Source: Dactylonectria macrodidyma (taxonomy: Eukaryota; Ascomycota; Sordariomycetes; Hypocreales; Nectriaceae). Taken from it: a DNA stretch of 64,000 bases. The position numbers were made by a program, and so were the translations under genes. The stretch covers positions 744,001-808,000 of the forward strand of contig JAGMUV010000029.1 in assembly GCA_020744425.1 (NCBI GenBank). Reading direction: 5' to 3'. The notes below the pieces were generated by a model that ran no database searches, was not told where the DNA came from, and saw only the letters and a program-made list of their open reading frames with translations. This document shows positions 52,783 through 64,000 of the stretch, piece by piece. Position 1 is the first letter of the stretch, and every line of letters starts with the position of its first letter.

Positions 52783-53228
52783 TGTTCACGTTGCTTCTTG
52801 TGCTGGCGGCCTCTCACTGGGGTAGGCCATTGTTATTGGTGGTGATGCTGGAGAATGGTTGACTTGATTGGCCGGGTGCTTCGCTACCATGACAATCAAG
52901 GGGTGGACTTTGCACATAAAAATATATTCCTTTCTCAATTAGACGGTCGATTAGCAGAGGCAGGAGCAGAATGACAAGTTTGAGAAGCGGCGAAGGACGA
53001 ATGGAGTAGCATAGACAAGCTTATCTGACTTGGGATCACAGAGAATGCCCATGTTCCTTAATCTTCAGCAGCTAATCTCTCCCACCTATAGCCCCCGTAT
53101 ACCACTCTGTCCCCGTCTGTAGCCTCGGATCTGAAGACGAGGAGCAACCGCCGGGGGAGAGGCCAGATCTCTGCTCCGGTACAAGATCCATCCAAATTGA
53201 CAGTGACACAGTTCCTAACTCTCTAACC
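52783..53228. other. Intergenic gap
   Basis: This stretch carries the 3' ends of the AttH-like and GH5 genes, which face each other. No other gene is seen. Confidence 0.5.
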
Positions 53229-55152
53229 CTAGGGAAAAACTGTGTAGTTCACATAGTTTCCTTCTACGCGCGGGAATGCCTCGATCATGAAGGTCGTATC
53301 TTGCCCTGCATTGATGACTGCCGACATTGCGCTCTCTGAGATTGTTACTCCATCTTGATCCCCTAATAGACTGTTAATATAAACATTCGAGCTCGTATGT
53401 CGCAGGCTTCACTTACAATCCCACGTCCACTGTCCACCAAAGGTTGTTCGTCCCCTACGCAGCGAAGGTAGTACAGTTGTCCACTCATCAACCAAGGGAG
53501 TACCATCAGCTTTGAAGGCTGCCACAGCGGCTGGTTTCGCAACGCCATGCCAATCAACAGAGATTCGTAGAGAGTCTCCAACTGGAGCTTTCGACTGAGC
53601 CACTGGAGCCCCAGGAGGGCTCCACTGAACAAGCTGCACGGACACAGCTGCCCCTTCTGAGAAGGAAATGGACAACGTCGTCTTCACACCGGTACTGCTA
53701 GTTGTATCGAAGTATCGTGCAAGATATGATGCCGATAGTTGAATCCCTTGTTCATCAACCGTGAAGTCATCCATTTCAGTTAGCTCACCCAGAGTATCAG
53801 AAATGGAAGCAACATGGTTTCCGTTCAACAACCATGGAAGGGTTTGCTGGATGATAGGATCTCCGACTTGATGGAAAACAAAAGCAGAGCTGGACTGACT
53901 CTCTGAAGACGCATCGGTAGTCGAATCAGCCAAACTGTTAATAGCTCCACTCAGGGCACTCATATGAAATCCCAGACCCGTAGGGTCCCGAAGAGTAGAA
54001 GAACTTCGATCGACATGGTCATTTCCAGTGTCCCATATGATTGGGGACAAGCCATACTCAAGGCAGAGACGTGAAATAAAGTCGTAGTACTTCCAACGCG
54101 CCGCCGGTTCCGAGTGGATAGGGCTGACGAGCCACTCTCCAAGGACAATCGGTATGTCTGAAAAGTTCCCGCGCAGTTGGGAGAAATCGCTTTTGAGGAT
54201 CGCTTTGTCCTCTTCGGAGCCCCAAATGGTTCTACCCCATGCGGCCGAGGTAAAGTCATCTAGGATTATTGCATCAATATTGCCATTGAATTACTGGCTG
54301 CCCACAATCTAGCTTGCTCCAGGGATGCTTACAGGGCCCATAGTAGTGAACCTGCAAAGCATACGGATTCGGGTACTTGGGGTCGGGCTTTTCGAACCAC
54401 AAGCTCGTCCGAATAATGTCCTGCCCTGGCCCAGAGAGCGTCACAACCCGTTGGGGGTTGAAACCGCCAGCATCGTTAATAGCTTGGAGAAATATGTCGT
54501 TGAGCTTGTGAAGCTCGGCAGCGTGCTCCGCGCTTTCGCCTCTGGGTTCGTTTATAGGCTCAAATGCCAAGAGGGACGACTTGCAGGCCAACTTTTGGCC
54601 GATCTGATACCACAATCTGTAGAACTTTTCCTCGATCATAGTGTAGTTGGCTCCAGTCACTGATAAGTCAGCCCAAAGCGCCGAGTCATGATGGACGTTC
54701 ACTATGGTGTAGAGGTCCCGAGCAGTAACCATATCGACAACATCCGACACGCGTTGAAGCCAAGCGGGATCAACTGTCCAACTGGGTGACTCTCCTTGGT
54801 TTGTAGCGCCGACGAAATGGTAGGCCCACGTGACTATAAGTTAGTCAAGACTAGGAATCACCTCTCTGGGAAGAGACAGTGATCACATACCGGGAAGACG
54901 GACGCTTCGGAACCCGAAGCCTTTCACGCCATCAAATACACTTTCGACAACTGGTACGTTGTTCCAGCTGTCCTCGTTCGGAAACGCGTCCAAGGTGTTA
55001 CCCAGGTTCCATCCAGGACTAATACCATCGATGAAGTTCTGTGCAGAGATAGCTTGGAAAGTGCCATCACAAACCGTGGCTTGACTACATGCCGGATCGA
55101 CGTTCGTGAAAAGAATAGCAGAAGAAACTGCAAGTAACGATGCCTTGTACAT
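53229..55152 (-). CDS. Secreted GH5 endo-beta-1,4-glucanase
   Basis: Exons complement(54891..55152), (54333..54833), (53417..54259) and (53229..53362) give 579 residues with every phase matching. Introns are 57, 73 and 54 bp, all GT-AG. A signal peptide (MYKASLLAVSSAILFTNV) starts it. The GH5 barrel shows GWNLGNTLDAF, IVNVHHD near residue 135, the acid/base Glu in FEPINEP at about 183 and the nucleophile Glu in VLGEW at about 296. After ~350 a beta-rich C-terminal domain (VDEQGIQLSASYL, then WSPPGAPVAQ, GQWTWDWDQDGVTIS) resembles the X2-type Ig-like modules of some GH5 cellulases. The enzyme should cut internal beta-1,4-glucan links outside the cell. A TATAAAA at 55257-55263 lies ~105 bp upstream. 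No lesions are seen. Confidence 0.9.
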
Positions 55153-55256
55153 TTTGATGATAGGGCAACACGTCTTGGTGTCTATTAACCATCTGAAGCC
55201 AACAAGATATAGGAGCTAGATTGGTGAATATAGTGACCTGTGTTTGGAAAGCGTGT

Positions 55257-55263
55257 TTTTATA
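55257..55263 (-). promoter_or_regulatory. TATA box of the GH5 gene
   Basis: TATAAAA on the minus strand lies about 105 bp upstream of the GH5 ATG. Confidence 0.5.
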
Positions 55264-57525
55264 CAAGTTTGGACAGTCTTGGGGACGGTCCTGTCCGCAT
55301 TTTCTTTTTGAGACAACGGAACTACATTCCCCATTAAGATGGCTCCGCATGGTTAACAGAAGCATCATTCATCCAAGTGTAAATGATCTCTAGGGAGTCT
55401 GAATCGCTACAAAGGCGCAGATAGAATGAAAGGTAGGGGTGGGTGTGTGGGGGGGGGGGGTGTACCTATCTGATCTGTAGGACAGTTTACCTCGGATAGC
55501 CTGGGGGAAACTTTGAGTGCTTCGAAGCGGTTATGATCTTCTGGTTTAGGTCTTTGTTACAAGCTTACGCTAACGGCATGGGCTTATACCAGGACAGCCT
55601 GTGATATGGTGCGGTCCCAAGGCTTCTGGAGGTTACTTCCAAATGAAGTCTGCGGGGTCCTGCATGCGGGAAGACCTTATGATAATCAGGAGATCACAAT
55701 TCAGAGTCTTCAGCTGGCAAGATGACTTCCAACCTGGCAAAAAAACCTCCAGTGATGGATAGTGCAATTTGGATCACTGTATTGAAAGGGGCGAGGACCC
55801 GAACCGGCGCAATGGTGGGTATTAGAATCCAGCTGGAGTCACCCCATGATAAGCAGAACTTATTCCAGTAAAAGCTGTGCATCCTAATCGAATACGCGTA
55901 TACAGGGATCCTCCTAGTCAAGCAAGCTAGCTCGAAATAATTGGTCTCCGCAGACTCATAAAGGGGCTCGACTCTAACGTACAAGACGGCGGCAGACTGC
56001 CAGTTGCTCTGTTACTATCTCTTTGACTGTGCAAATGCTTGTGGGTCTGCCGCGACAGGGGAAAAAGCCAATCAGATTGCAACGGGTCTAAGATACATAG
56101 GATCACGGTTAAATTAGCTGGTGATACTGGTACCAGCAATCTCCCTGGGTACAAATCGGTACATCGCACTTATTACACCTGTAGTAGGTCTGCTTGGCTG
56201 GCCTTTTGGGGGCTTGGGCGTTGCTGTCAACCTCACCTAACGGCTTCCTTTAGGTGGCTGACCAAGGTGTTCCAAGTGGCAATAGGGAGTATCGCGAATC
56301 TTACGATAGGCCACTTTATGGTGACCCTCACTGTACAGAGCTGTGTTTACGATTTACGTTACTCCTAAGTCCCACGCGCCGCACAGGGGTCCTGTGGGGC
56401 GCCTGCCGCCCCACATGCATTTGCACAGTCAAAGAGATAAATCAAGGCTCTTTCATAACTTAGCCACTATGATTAGTATGCGCTTATTGAGGAAAATCGC
56501 GCAGCTCATGACAGTCACGAGCCCGGTAGGGGACGCTAGTCAGAGCAACTGACAGACTACGGAGTAGCTGAGCCTGTAACTTCCACTTTGTGCTGCTCAC
56601 GAGTTCGATCTCCTATTCTAACTCCACCCCCAGGCTCTTGCGTCTCGGCCTCCCATTGTAGCGACGACGAGCCTCGGGGTGAATCAGCTCCCCGTACCGC
56701 GAGGGGCTCGTTAGTAATCCACCGAAGCACCGAGAGATCCACGGAACCACCCTTGCAGATCGGGCAGTCGACTCCGTTGCCTAGAAGACTATCTTTACCC
56801 ACATATCCTGGTGTCGTTTACTTATCCTGGGATACCTTGTTCAAGCCTTTGGATAGTTATTCGGAGTTTGATGCCCGATCTGCTACTGCGGACACCCCCC
56901 CCCCCCCCCCCCCCCGCACCCCCTTTCCATGCTTCCTATCACTCCCTAGCTAGCCGGCAGGAAGATGCGGGGTCACTGTGGGAATCAGCAATTGTTGTGG
57001 CTATCCTTGAACCCTGTAGCTTAGAAAATCCGATTGGTTCAATCAGGGCATCAGGGGGGCACTGCGATTGCCTCCTTTTGTGTTAGTGCCTCGTCAAGGG
57101 GCAAGATTCCTAGCATCTGGGTCATAGTCGGAGCGAGGATTCAGCATCGGGTCAATGATGAAGAGATTCTCAAGAACACGGCACATGATTCTCCGGACTA
57201 GTACTTCTTCCGTCATCTTTAGGTCTAGAAAGTTGAAACATCCTTGTCTCCCCGCCTTTTCCTGATTATCCCATGCGGGGAAGTTGACATCAATGAACTG
57301 AGTGTTGCCCATGCCAAGTAAGGCTATGCATATCTCGGACTTAATCCACCCCGAGATTGAGATTTTCTCAAGCAGCGCTCTGATGAAACACGTATCACTA
57401 AATGGGTCTATCCAGATTAAGTCTTGAAAGAGGTACATATAAGATCGTGAGGGCCATTTCCACATGGTGAAAACTAACTTGCTCATACTGCTCATCTTCT
57501 CAAGGGTTTTCCTTTTTCACTCAGA
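55264..57525. other. Long divergent intergenic region between GH5 and GH3
   Basis: No convincing gene is present. It has a 12-base G run at 55449-55460 and a 21-base C run at 56895-56915. At 56510-56535, CATGACAG and GAGCCCGG recall the copia LTR/primer-site junction but without a clear LTR. A 133-residue minus frame at 57094-57495 has plausible composition (RRIMCRVLENLFIIDPML) but no recognised family. The GH3 promoter with TACATATAAG at 57434-57443 lies at its right end. Confidence 0.4.
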
Positions 57526-59886
57526 ATGTTTTCACCTCTCAAATTTGATCTGCCCGTATGGCTCTTGCTGCCACTCCTTTGGTCCAATGCTGTTGCGGTC
57601 CCTTGCAATGGCACAGGTTATACAGACAGTGATATTCACCGTGAGGTCGAAGAGTTGCTCTCCAAGATGACTTTTGTGGAAAAGTTAGCCCAGACAAGAA
57701 ACACTGGTGGTTTGCTCAATCCAGACTTTTCCTACGACAAGAGAGGCCTTGATGAGTTCAATCTCGGAAATGGGGCCGGATCTATTTGTAAGTGAATTTT
57801 TGGTCTCACGAACAAAGTCATCGGTGCTGATGATTGACAAACGAAAGCTTTCGGTCACCGAGGTAATCCTGCTTATCGTGCCACTGAGATCTTGAGCGAC
57901 ATCATAAGCGACGAACTCGAGAAGAACAACCATGGCATTCCCCTCATCAATGTTGCGGATGCTGTCAACGGCATCACGGTTGCGAATGGCACACTCTTTC
58001 CGGCTTCTATCTCTATGGGCCAGTCATGGAACATTGACTTGTACAAAGAGGTTGTGGAGGTCATGGCTATTGAAAACCGTGCAATCGGAATTCACTGGGT
58101 TCTGAGTCCCGAGCTTGACCTGGCTCGTGAGCCACGATATGGCCGGGTTGGCGAGATGTACGGCGAAGATTGGTATCACGTAGCCCAGTACGGCATTGCC
58201 TTTGTCAACAAGATGCAGGCCAAAGACAAATCTGGCTTTGTTCGCGTCGCGACAACAGTCAAACACTGGGTCTACGGGTCTGGTCTGGCTGGGATCAACG
58301 AAGCACCTATTCCAGGTGGACTCAACGACTTTTGGAACGTTCACATTGCCCCGTACGTTGCCGTTTTCCAGAACTCAAAACCAATGTCTCTGATGCCCTC
58401 TTACTCATCATACGACCACGTTCCGATGCATTCAAATCTCCAGTTGACACGGGACGTGGTTCGAGATGTTCTTGGATTCGACGGAGTCATCATTTCGGAC
58501 TGGGCTGGCATCACCCAGCTACACACGACGCAATTTACAGCAAAGGATATGGATGTGGCCGGACAACAAGCTTTAGCAGTCACTATCGATCATGAAATTG
58601 GCCCCCCTGCCTGGTCTGGCATGGAGGCAATGACTGAAAAGACTTCGGACGAAAAGATTACCGACCAGGTTGACGAGGCAGCACGGAGGATGTTGTACCT
58701 CAAGTGCAAGACGGGTACCTTTGCACACCCTACTCCTAACCTATCCAAGATCAACTCAACACTGAGGGCTCCCAGCCATCAGGATACAAACCTCAAGATC
58801 ACACGAGAGTCAATGGTACTTCTGAAGAACGATGGCATCTTACCCTTATCAACCAAGCTCCGTCAGAAGATTGCTGTCATTGGTCCAATGGCTGATGTTA
58901 TCAATCCTGGCCATTACGCCGGCAGTGACTACACGTTTGGCTCAACTATTCTCGACGGAGTCCGAAAGATCTCTACCAGTGTCACGCATGCAATGGGTTG
59001 CTTTAGGACTAACGACACGAACTTTGAAGAGATGAAGGCTGAGGCTATCGCCGCAGCCAAAGCCGCAAACGTCGCTATTCTCGCCCTTGGCTCCGCTGCG
59101 GTGCAACTGGACCCAAGCAACCCGCGAGATCGCACTGACGGAGAAGGATATGATCACGTGGATCTTGATTTTCCTGGACCGCAGGTTGCTTTACTTCAGG
59201 CTATTGTTGAAACTGGTACGCCAGTTGTTCTCGTAATCAGCGGCGGTCAGGCCTTCACGATGGAGTACGCGGCGAAAAATGCCGGAGCAATCTTACACAC
59301 CTTCCTACAGGGAGAGCTCGGAGGCGATGTTGTCGCCGAGATTCTTACGGGCAAAGTCAACCCCAGCGGCAAGCTAAGCGTCTCCATTCCAAAGTTGTCG
59401 GCCGCCGTTCCTATTTACTACAACTACTTGCCGATGGAACGAAAGGTCCCTGCACAGATGGACCACGATTGGCAGTTCCCTCTGGTCAACCGCACAGCTC
59501 GCTATCCTTTCGGGTTTGGCCTGAGTTACACCGGCTTCTCTGTATCGAACGCTAAACCTTCCAGAAACACAGTCCCCCGCGATGGCACTATTTCAATCAG
59601 CGCGACTGTCAAGAACACGGGTGCCCGGCGAGGCAAGGAAGTCCTTCAACTCTACTTTCGCCAGAGCTTCCCGGCCATTGAGAGACCAGTCAAGAATCTG
59701 GTGCGGTTTTCCAAAGTTAATCTGAGAGCTGGCGAGTCGCAAAAAGTCACATTCAAGGTCCCTACTTCGGATCTTGGCTACTGGGTGAATGGTGAGCGTA
59801 GAGTTGATGCCGATACTTACACCTTTTTCCTGGGAACGAGCTCTGATGACCAAGACTTGATTGCGATGGAGGTCACGGTGGCATAG
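57526..59886 (+). CDS. Secreted GH3 beta-glucosidase
   Basis: Exons 57526..57787 and 57848..59886 give 766 residues. The 60-bp intron (GTAAGT...CGAAAG) keeps the frame. A signal peptide (PVWLLLPLLWSNAVA) precedes the N-terminal GH3 barrel. It contains GIPLINVADAVNGI, LSPELDLAREPRYGR, VRVATTVKHW and the nucleophile Asp in GVIISDWAGI at about residue 305. The alpha/beta domain follows (RESMVLLKNDGILPL, IAVIGPMAD, RTDGEGYDHVDLDFPG), then a fibronectin-like C-terminal domain (YPFGFGLSYTGF, then VTFKVPTSDLGYW). It should release glucose from the ends of beta-linked oligosaccharides such as those made by the GH5 enzyme. The usual KHF after the barrel strand is KHW here. No lesions are seen. Confidence 0.9.
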
Positions 59887-60229
59887 TTTTGATTGGAAAC
59901 TTGCTCCAGGTGGACCGTCTTCCAGGTCATCGGCATGGGCGGCTACTTGGAAGTCAAGCGTAAATATACATTTTGAATAGTCTAAACTGCCTTTCAAATT
60001 CGATTATGACCGAATGAGCACAGTGATGGAGTATTCAAGTACAAAGGGACTAAATTAAATCGGCTAGAAATATTTCGCAATGGGAAGAGAAATTTAGAAA
60101 GATTCAGCGTGAGTGTGAAAGAATTTACGTGGCATCAGCGAGTGCGGAAAGTCTGGACGCTGCTTGCCGCAGCCGGTTGGCGGCAGCGTACCCTCAGAAT
60201 TGCAGCACACTGAGGATATGCCCAGAACA
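59887..60229. other. Gap downstream of GH3
   Basis: No gene is seen here. Confidence 0.4.
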
Positions 60230-60480
60230 TGTGGCGACCTCCCCTTCCCCTTCTGAATTGGCGGCCAAGCACATTTACCTCCCTTGAACAGAAAAGCAAG
60301 GTCTCGGCCTGCTCCATGTCGACCTTGACGTCGGTCCCGTCCATGTTGGCATCGGGACTGTCAGAGATGAAGGCGATGTCTTCGAGCGAAGAGCCTTTGG
60401 TCTCTTGTTAGACATAGTATAGGATATCAATCTCGACGAGGACATAGAGGACGAAAATAAGATGGCCAGTCACATAACGG
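60230..60480 (-). pseudogene. C-terminal scrap of an MFS sugar transporter
   Basis: The minus strand reads a hydrophobic helix (GHLIFVLYVLVEIDILYYV), a stop, then QETKGSSLEDIAFISDSPDA. The PETKGxSLEE-like block follows the last membrane helix of fungal sugar porters. Nothing of the other eleven helices is found. Confidence 0.6.
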
Positions 60481-60772
60481 AGGATATTTAGGGGGTGGCG
60501 GTGAGCATCAAGTGCCACGACAGGTGGAACGCCATGCGAACCAGGGGCCCGCGGGAGTCATCCACACCTAAAGGCAGCAAGTAAGCACCTAGTATTGAGT
60601 GTAAACTCCCGACTTTCCTGGTGCTGGAAGACACCTTCCTTTGTTTTTCCTTCCCTTGCCTACAAGGCACCTTATAGAACCCACGAAAATCAGTGTACAC
60701 ATGCAGCATGCCGAAGGGTTACACCCTAAGGAGTATGGGGTCCAATTGCCAGAGGCGAGCTTGGACCACGAA
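60481..60772. other. Gap between two gene relics
   Basis: No gene is supported here. Confidence 0.35.
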
Positions 60773-60958
60773 CTATTGTGGAAGGTCCTGCGCTCTTTGG
60801 AGGCATGTGCTCAGGTCGTTTAATCGGCGTTGGAGGCGTGTAATGTCGTCCCCAGCGTTTCTGACGGCGGTCGAGTATTGGAGGCAGAGCGTCGCGACTT
60901 TGGCGGACAGATCAATGATGGCGATGACACTTATAGCTAGTCCTACCGCCTCGGCCAT
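60773..60958 (-). pseudogene. N-terminal scrap of an NLR/ankyrin STAND protein
   Basis: The ATG at 60958 begins MAEAVGLAISVIAIIDLSAK and continues LCLQYSTAVRNAGDDITRLQ with RLNDLSTCLQRAQDL. This is the helical N-terminal domain that starts many fungal STAND proteins (Helo-like or 'fungal N' type). A stop follows at residue 62 and no NACHT or repeat region is found nearby. The scrap is in the opposite half of the window from the NLR cluster. Confidence 0.65.
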
Positions 60959-61884
60959 GTGCTATGGTGTTTTGACGATTTGGAAGTGCTTTTAGAGGAG
61001 TCAAGCATTCGAATTAATAGACCAAGACGAAAGCGTTCAGGAGGGGGAGGGGGATCGTCAGCAGGTACCACGGTAGGTGCCCAACGAGGCTGTGGCGTGG
61101 CGGAGTTGCGCTTGGATTCCTGCTAAGCAGGCAAACGCGCCTCGTGCGTTTTGTGGCAGTCACAGCACCTTGCTACACTGGAAGGCAGGCTACACCTGTT
61201 ACTGACGAGGAGCAAGTCCTACGAGAGCACTTTGCTTGCTCTCAGCCATGTCCGTGGTCAGGGCTCCCCGCTAAAACCGGGCGTACTGCGTTGCGGACGC
61301 GGCTATTCGCTTATCGGTGGTTACCTCTAGTGTACGAACGTGCATGACGATCAAAGCTCATGCCGCCAGTTTCTGTTAGATTGGGTATAATCCTGATTAA
61401 GGCAGAAAAGTGCTACATAAGTAGCGCGCTGCATTTTTGGCCTGATGGCTAAAAACACAACAGTTTCTCAGCTTTGTCAACGTGGCAGCGATGCCCAAGA
61501 CAGCCTTCCGCGGGGTCTGACGTGGGTACACCCATGCCGGTTGACACCAGGCACCAAAGACCACCCTTGCAGTTTGACGCTACTAGGTATGCTAGGCAGA
61601 CGGACGCTATGGCGCTGTCACAGTTGTTGGGGTATAAGACCACGCGAGTGTCCAGCTTTTTCTATGCCAAACATCTCTCACTACGACGCAGCATACTTCG
61701 AAACAAATTTATGCGACGCGTAAGCCCCCTCTCATCTTTCTGTTTCCTCCCTGCAATATGCCGATACCCTACCACGAGCCAGGAGTCGTACGGGAGGCCG
61801 CGTTACAATTTATTACTCAAGTCGAGGCGGGTGCTTCCTTCCCTCTGCTAGCTTCCGGAGGCCTCATTTTATGCCCCGAAACTC
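60959..61884. other. Gap with no supported gene
   Basis: Short overlapping frames at 61144-61851 show no motif, and their codon content looks random. Confidence 0.4.
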
Positions 61885-62106
61885 ACTACGATGCCGACTG
61901 CATCCAAAAATGCAGTCCCCCTCAATGCGCCGTTGCCATTGGTCTTGGGTGGTGAAGAGCCCTACAATGATCCTCAGTCCTTGTCCGTCCTCGCTCAACC
62001 GCCCCAACGGACCCAACTGCAGGGGATCTTATGCGACTTCAACAGGAATCTGAGCCTTCAGTACGGCACAGATTGCGTGTTCTTCCTACGAATAAGTAGT
62101 CGATAG
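61885..62106 (+). pseudogene. Short DUF3435-like fragment
   Basis: The frame reads PQRTQLQGILCDFNRNLSLQ followed by YGTDCVFF. This parallels ERTQLQRILCDFNMNLS and TDRKV of the fragment at 35555-35945. The preceding ~40 residues are unclear. It is a second truncated copy of the same protein type. Confidence 0.45.
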
Positions 62107-62189
62107 GACTCGGTAATTCAAGCTCTCGAGTAAACCAATACTCCATGACATCCCAATCGTCCAAAGGTATTCGAGTCGGCCAGGTAATT

Positions 62190-64000
62190 TTAGAGGCCAC
62201 GTTCTCTTGATCCAGAATCTAGCCTCTCGAGTCGTGCGAGCAGCGTATTGACTGTACGCTGTGCCGACTCGTTCACCACCTGCATCGGCTCGTCGCCCGT
62301 GACACGGAGCTCTTGCAGATAAGCCGCGCCGATGTCTCGAACCTTTTTGACCAAACTGAAACCGTTATCCTCATGAACCTCTTCTGACATATGCTCTAAA
62401 ATTTCGAGAACGTCGCTAGATGACGGTGTCAGTACGCCGCAGCGGAACCCAGTCACTCAACGAGCGGGAAGAGCCCGGGGGGAGCTGACCTGACAATGCT
62501 ATGGTGTGTAATGCCGGGTATCGGGCCAAGATTCTGCAGGAGATTTGACTTCAAGTAAAGGCTAGTGATCAAGATATTGACAGTCTGCGCCACATGACCA
62601 CGACAGGGCTGCGGGAATCTAGCCAAGCCCCCGTTCCACCGCAGTTCTGGGATGAGATTATCCAGTACTGCCTGGATCCAAGCCATGCTTTCTCTTAAAG
62701 TGTCCGTTGGTGCTTTGTACGTCATGTCTCCTTTGGCGTCCTCCCAGACTAGCATGATATCAATGAGACTGTTCAGCCCGGTGATGAATTGCTCGTCGTC
62801 CCTCAGCCACGTCTCTGCCGCCCCTGGCCAGAGCATGGATAGATCCAGCTCTGGATCGGGTACTCCGAGCTCTGCATCTGATAGCGGCAGAGGACGCATG
62901 GTTTCTAGTATTTTGGTGAATGAACGACATGGGAGGTAGCTAAGGGATGGGTCGCCTCGCAGCTCAGCGGCCCTAGAGGCTGTCAGTTTGAAAGACTCTG
63001 GGGGAAAGCGAAAAAAAGAGAATTCAAGGTTGCCCATTACAGTTGCCACATGGACATGAGCCAGTAGAGCCTCTTCAGCATCTCCTGATCATGTAATGAT
63101 CTTGTTTCCCGTTCGCCGTCGCAAAAGAGCAGCCACTGGACGCCCGCCATGGCATCCTTAATGGCCTGATAGACGCGCAGCTCAGCGACGCCGTCAAGTG
63201 CATGCAAGGACGAGGCGACGTTATAGCACGAGATGCACCAGTCGAGGGTATACGCCGCCGGCCGCTGCAGCATATGTTCTTGATCGATGATGCCGACGCA
63301 TTTCGCGACCGTCACGCCGCGGTACTTCTGGAAGCTCCTCCGCCGAAGGGTGGTCACGGTCACGGCGCAGGTTGACAGGACGAGAGCGCAAAACGTCGGG
63401 TTGCTCTCATCTTCGCGCTGGAGGAGTCGTTGCAGAAACCGCTTCTTGTGCAGGAGTGAGGCGAGAGGCCAGACGAAGCGCGACCAGTCGGTGAGAATCG
63501 TCAGAACGAGCGAGCGAGAGCACAGTCCGTGAAAGTCGTGGCATCCCGACACTGACACAGGGGAGGCCTCGCTGTTGTTTTCCCCCACGAAAGGGGACGA
63601 GACAGGATGTCCAGGGATATAGTGTGATGCTGCTGTCAGCTGTGATCCCGAAGGCGCGGAGGAGGTCGACGCAGGCGATGTCGTCGCATCCCCATCCCTC
63701 AGCGTTTGTCGCCGGACAGAGCTGCAGCGATCTAGTCAGCAGACTGGCTCTTCAGAATCAAAGAGCAGGCGGCACAGTGACCGAGCAGGCCAGCACCAGA
63801 TTGTCGTACCGCTTCGCCGGTCCTCTTTTGCGTCTGACCTTATCCTGGGTGCAGCTGGTGCCTGACAACTGGCACCCTCGACATGCTGTCTCGCCGACGG
63901 GGTAGTGACACTTCGCAATTTCAGCAACGTTAGCCAACCGCGACTTGTGAGAACTGAGAACTGAGAGCGAGGCCTCGGCATGTTCACCTTGACTTTCCGG
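62190..64000 (-). CDS. Zn(II)2Cys6 transcription factor, 5' end beyond the window
   Basis: Exons complement(63988..>64000), (63810..63910), (63041..63721), (62490..62972) and (62190..62415) join with matching phases across GT-AG introns of 77, 88, 68 and 74 bp. The right-edge exon gives RKVK and the next begins CHYPVGETACRGCQLSGTSC, i.e. Cys3 to Cys6 of the zinc cluster (the last three spaced C-x2-C-x6-C); Cys1 and Cys2 lie beyond 64000. RRKRGPAKR and a Ser/Thr/Pro linker follow, then a fungal-specific middle homology region: CHDFHGLCSRSLVLTILTDW, MLKRLYWLMSMWQLAAELRG and ETMRPLPLSDAELGVPDPEL. Such proteins bind CGG-type half sites in the nucleus. It converges toward the GH3 side, but no sequence evidence ties it to the cellulase genes. 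Confidence 0.88.

Noticed and set aside
56895..56915. 21-base C run (and a G run at 55449-55460) as a functional element
   Set aside because: Homopolymers occur in intergenic DNA and nothing nearby suggests a role. The exact length may also be a sequencing artefact.

Overview
The window looks like an accessory, transposon-rich stretch of a filamentous ascomycete chromosome. A Eurotiales (Aspergillus/Penicillium-like) source is my inference, not something proven here. The evidence is short GT-AG introns of about 50-90 bp with CTAAC/CTGAC-like branch points, a Zn(II)2Cys6 regulator, secreted GH5 and GH3 enzymes, fungal NLR-like (NACHT/WD40/HEAT) genes, and Helitron, copia, LINE, hAT and pogo-type elements. 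Many element copies carry CAG/CAA/CGA/TGG-to-stop changes and G-to-A active-site changes of the kind made by repeat-induced point mutation (RIP).

Layout. 0-5.7 kb: the end of a PIF1/Helitron-type helicase, a 25-bp tandem repeat, a two-exon gene of unknown function on the minus strand (1821-3384, 'family A'), then an old inverted LTR relic. 5.8-11.2 kb: a complete copia retrotransposon with 174-bp LTRs, a half-tRNA-iMet primer site and one gag-pol frame broken by five stops. 11.9-14.3 kb: a protein of 22 HEAT repeats of 33 residues each. 15.6-25 kb: a shattered NLR cluster. It holds a frameshifted WD40 NLR on minus, copia and LINE scraps, a head-to-head fragment of an unknown gene, a NACHT-WD40 NLR lacking its P-loop, and a second NACHT gene cut just before its P-loop. 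The same 19-bp minisatellite lies at both sides of the cluster in opposite orientation. 24.9-26 kb: a second member of family A, sharing an intron position and phase but carrying two stops.

26-38 kb: a decayed ATP-dependent DNA ligase, a decayed ankyrin gene, three copies of a dispersed TATA-containing repeat, a hAT element, a DUF3435-like fragment and a pogo-type transposase with a lost catalytic Asp. 38-51.6 kb: nested transposons. A 5.4-kb hAT element abuts a LINE, and a second hAT element with a perfect 8-bp target duplication sits inside the LINE reverse transcriptase. Removing that element restores the LINE frame exactly. A 3' hAT remnant follows.

51.7-64 kb: more ordinary host sequence. 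It has an AttH/CrtC-like secreted protein with one frameshift, a secreted GH5 endoglucanase (four exons), a secreted GH3 beta-glucosidase (two exons), relics of an MFS transporter and an NLR N-terminus, and a Zn(II)2Cys6 regulator running off the right edge. GH5 and GH3 would act together outside the cell on beta-glucans: GH5 cuts chains and GH3 releases glucose. Whether the nearby regulator controls them is only a guess from position.

The strongest candidates for something undescribed are the paired family-A genes, the NLR cluster bracketed by inverted minisatellites, and the extra intact reading frame inside the hAT element at 43.6-47.5 kb.
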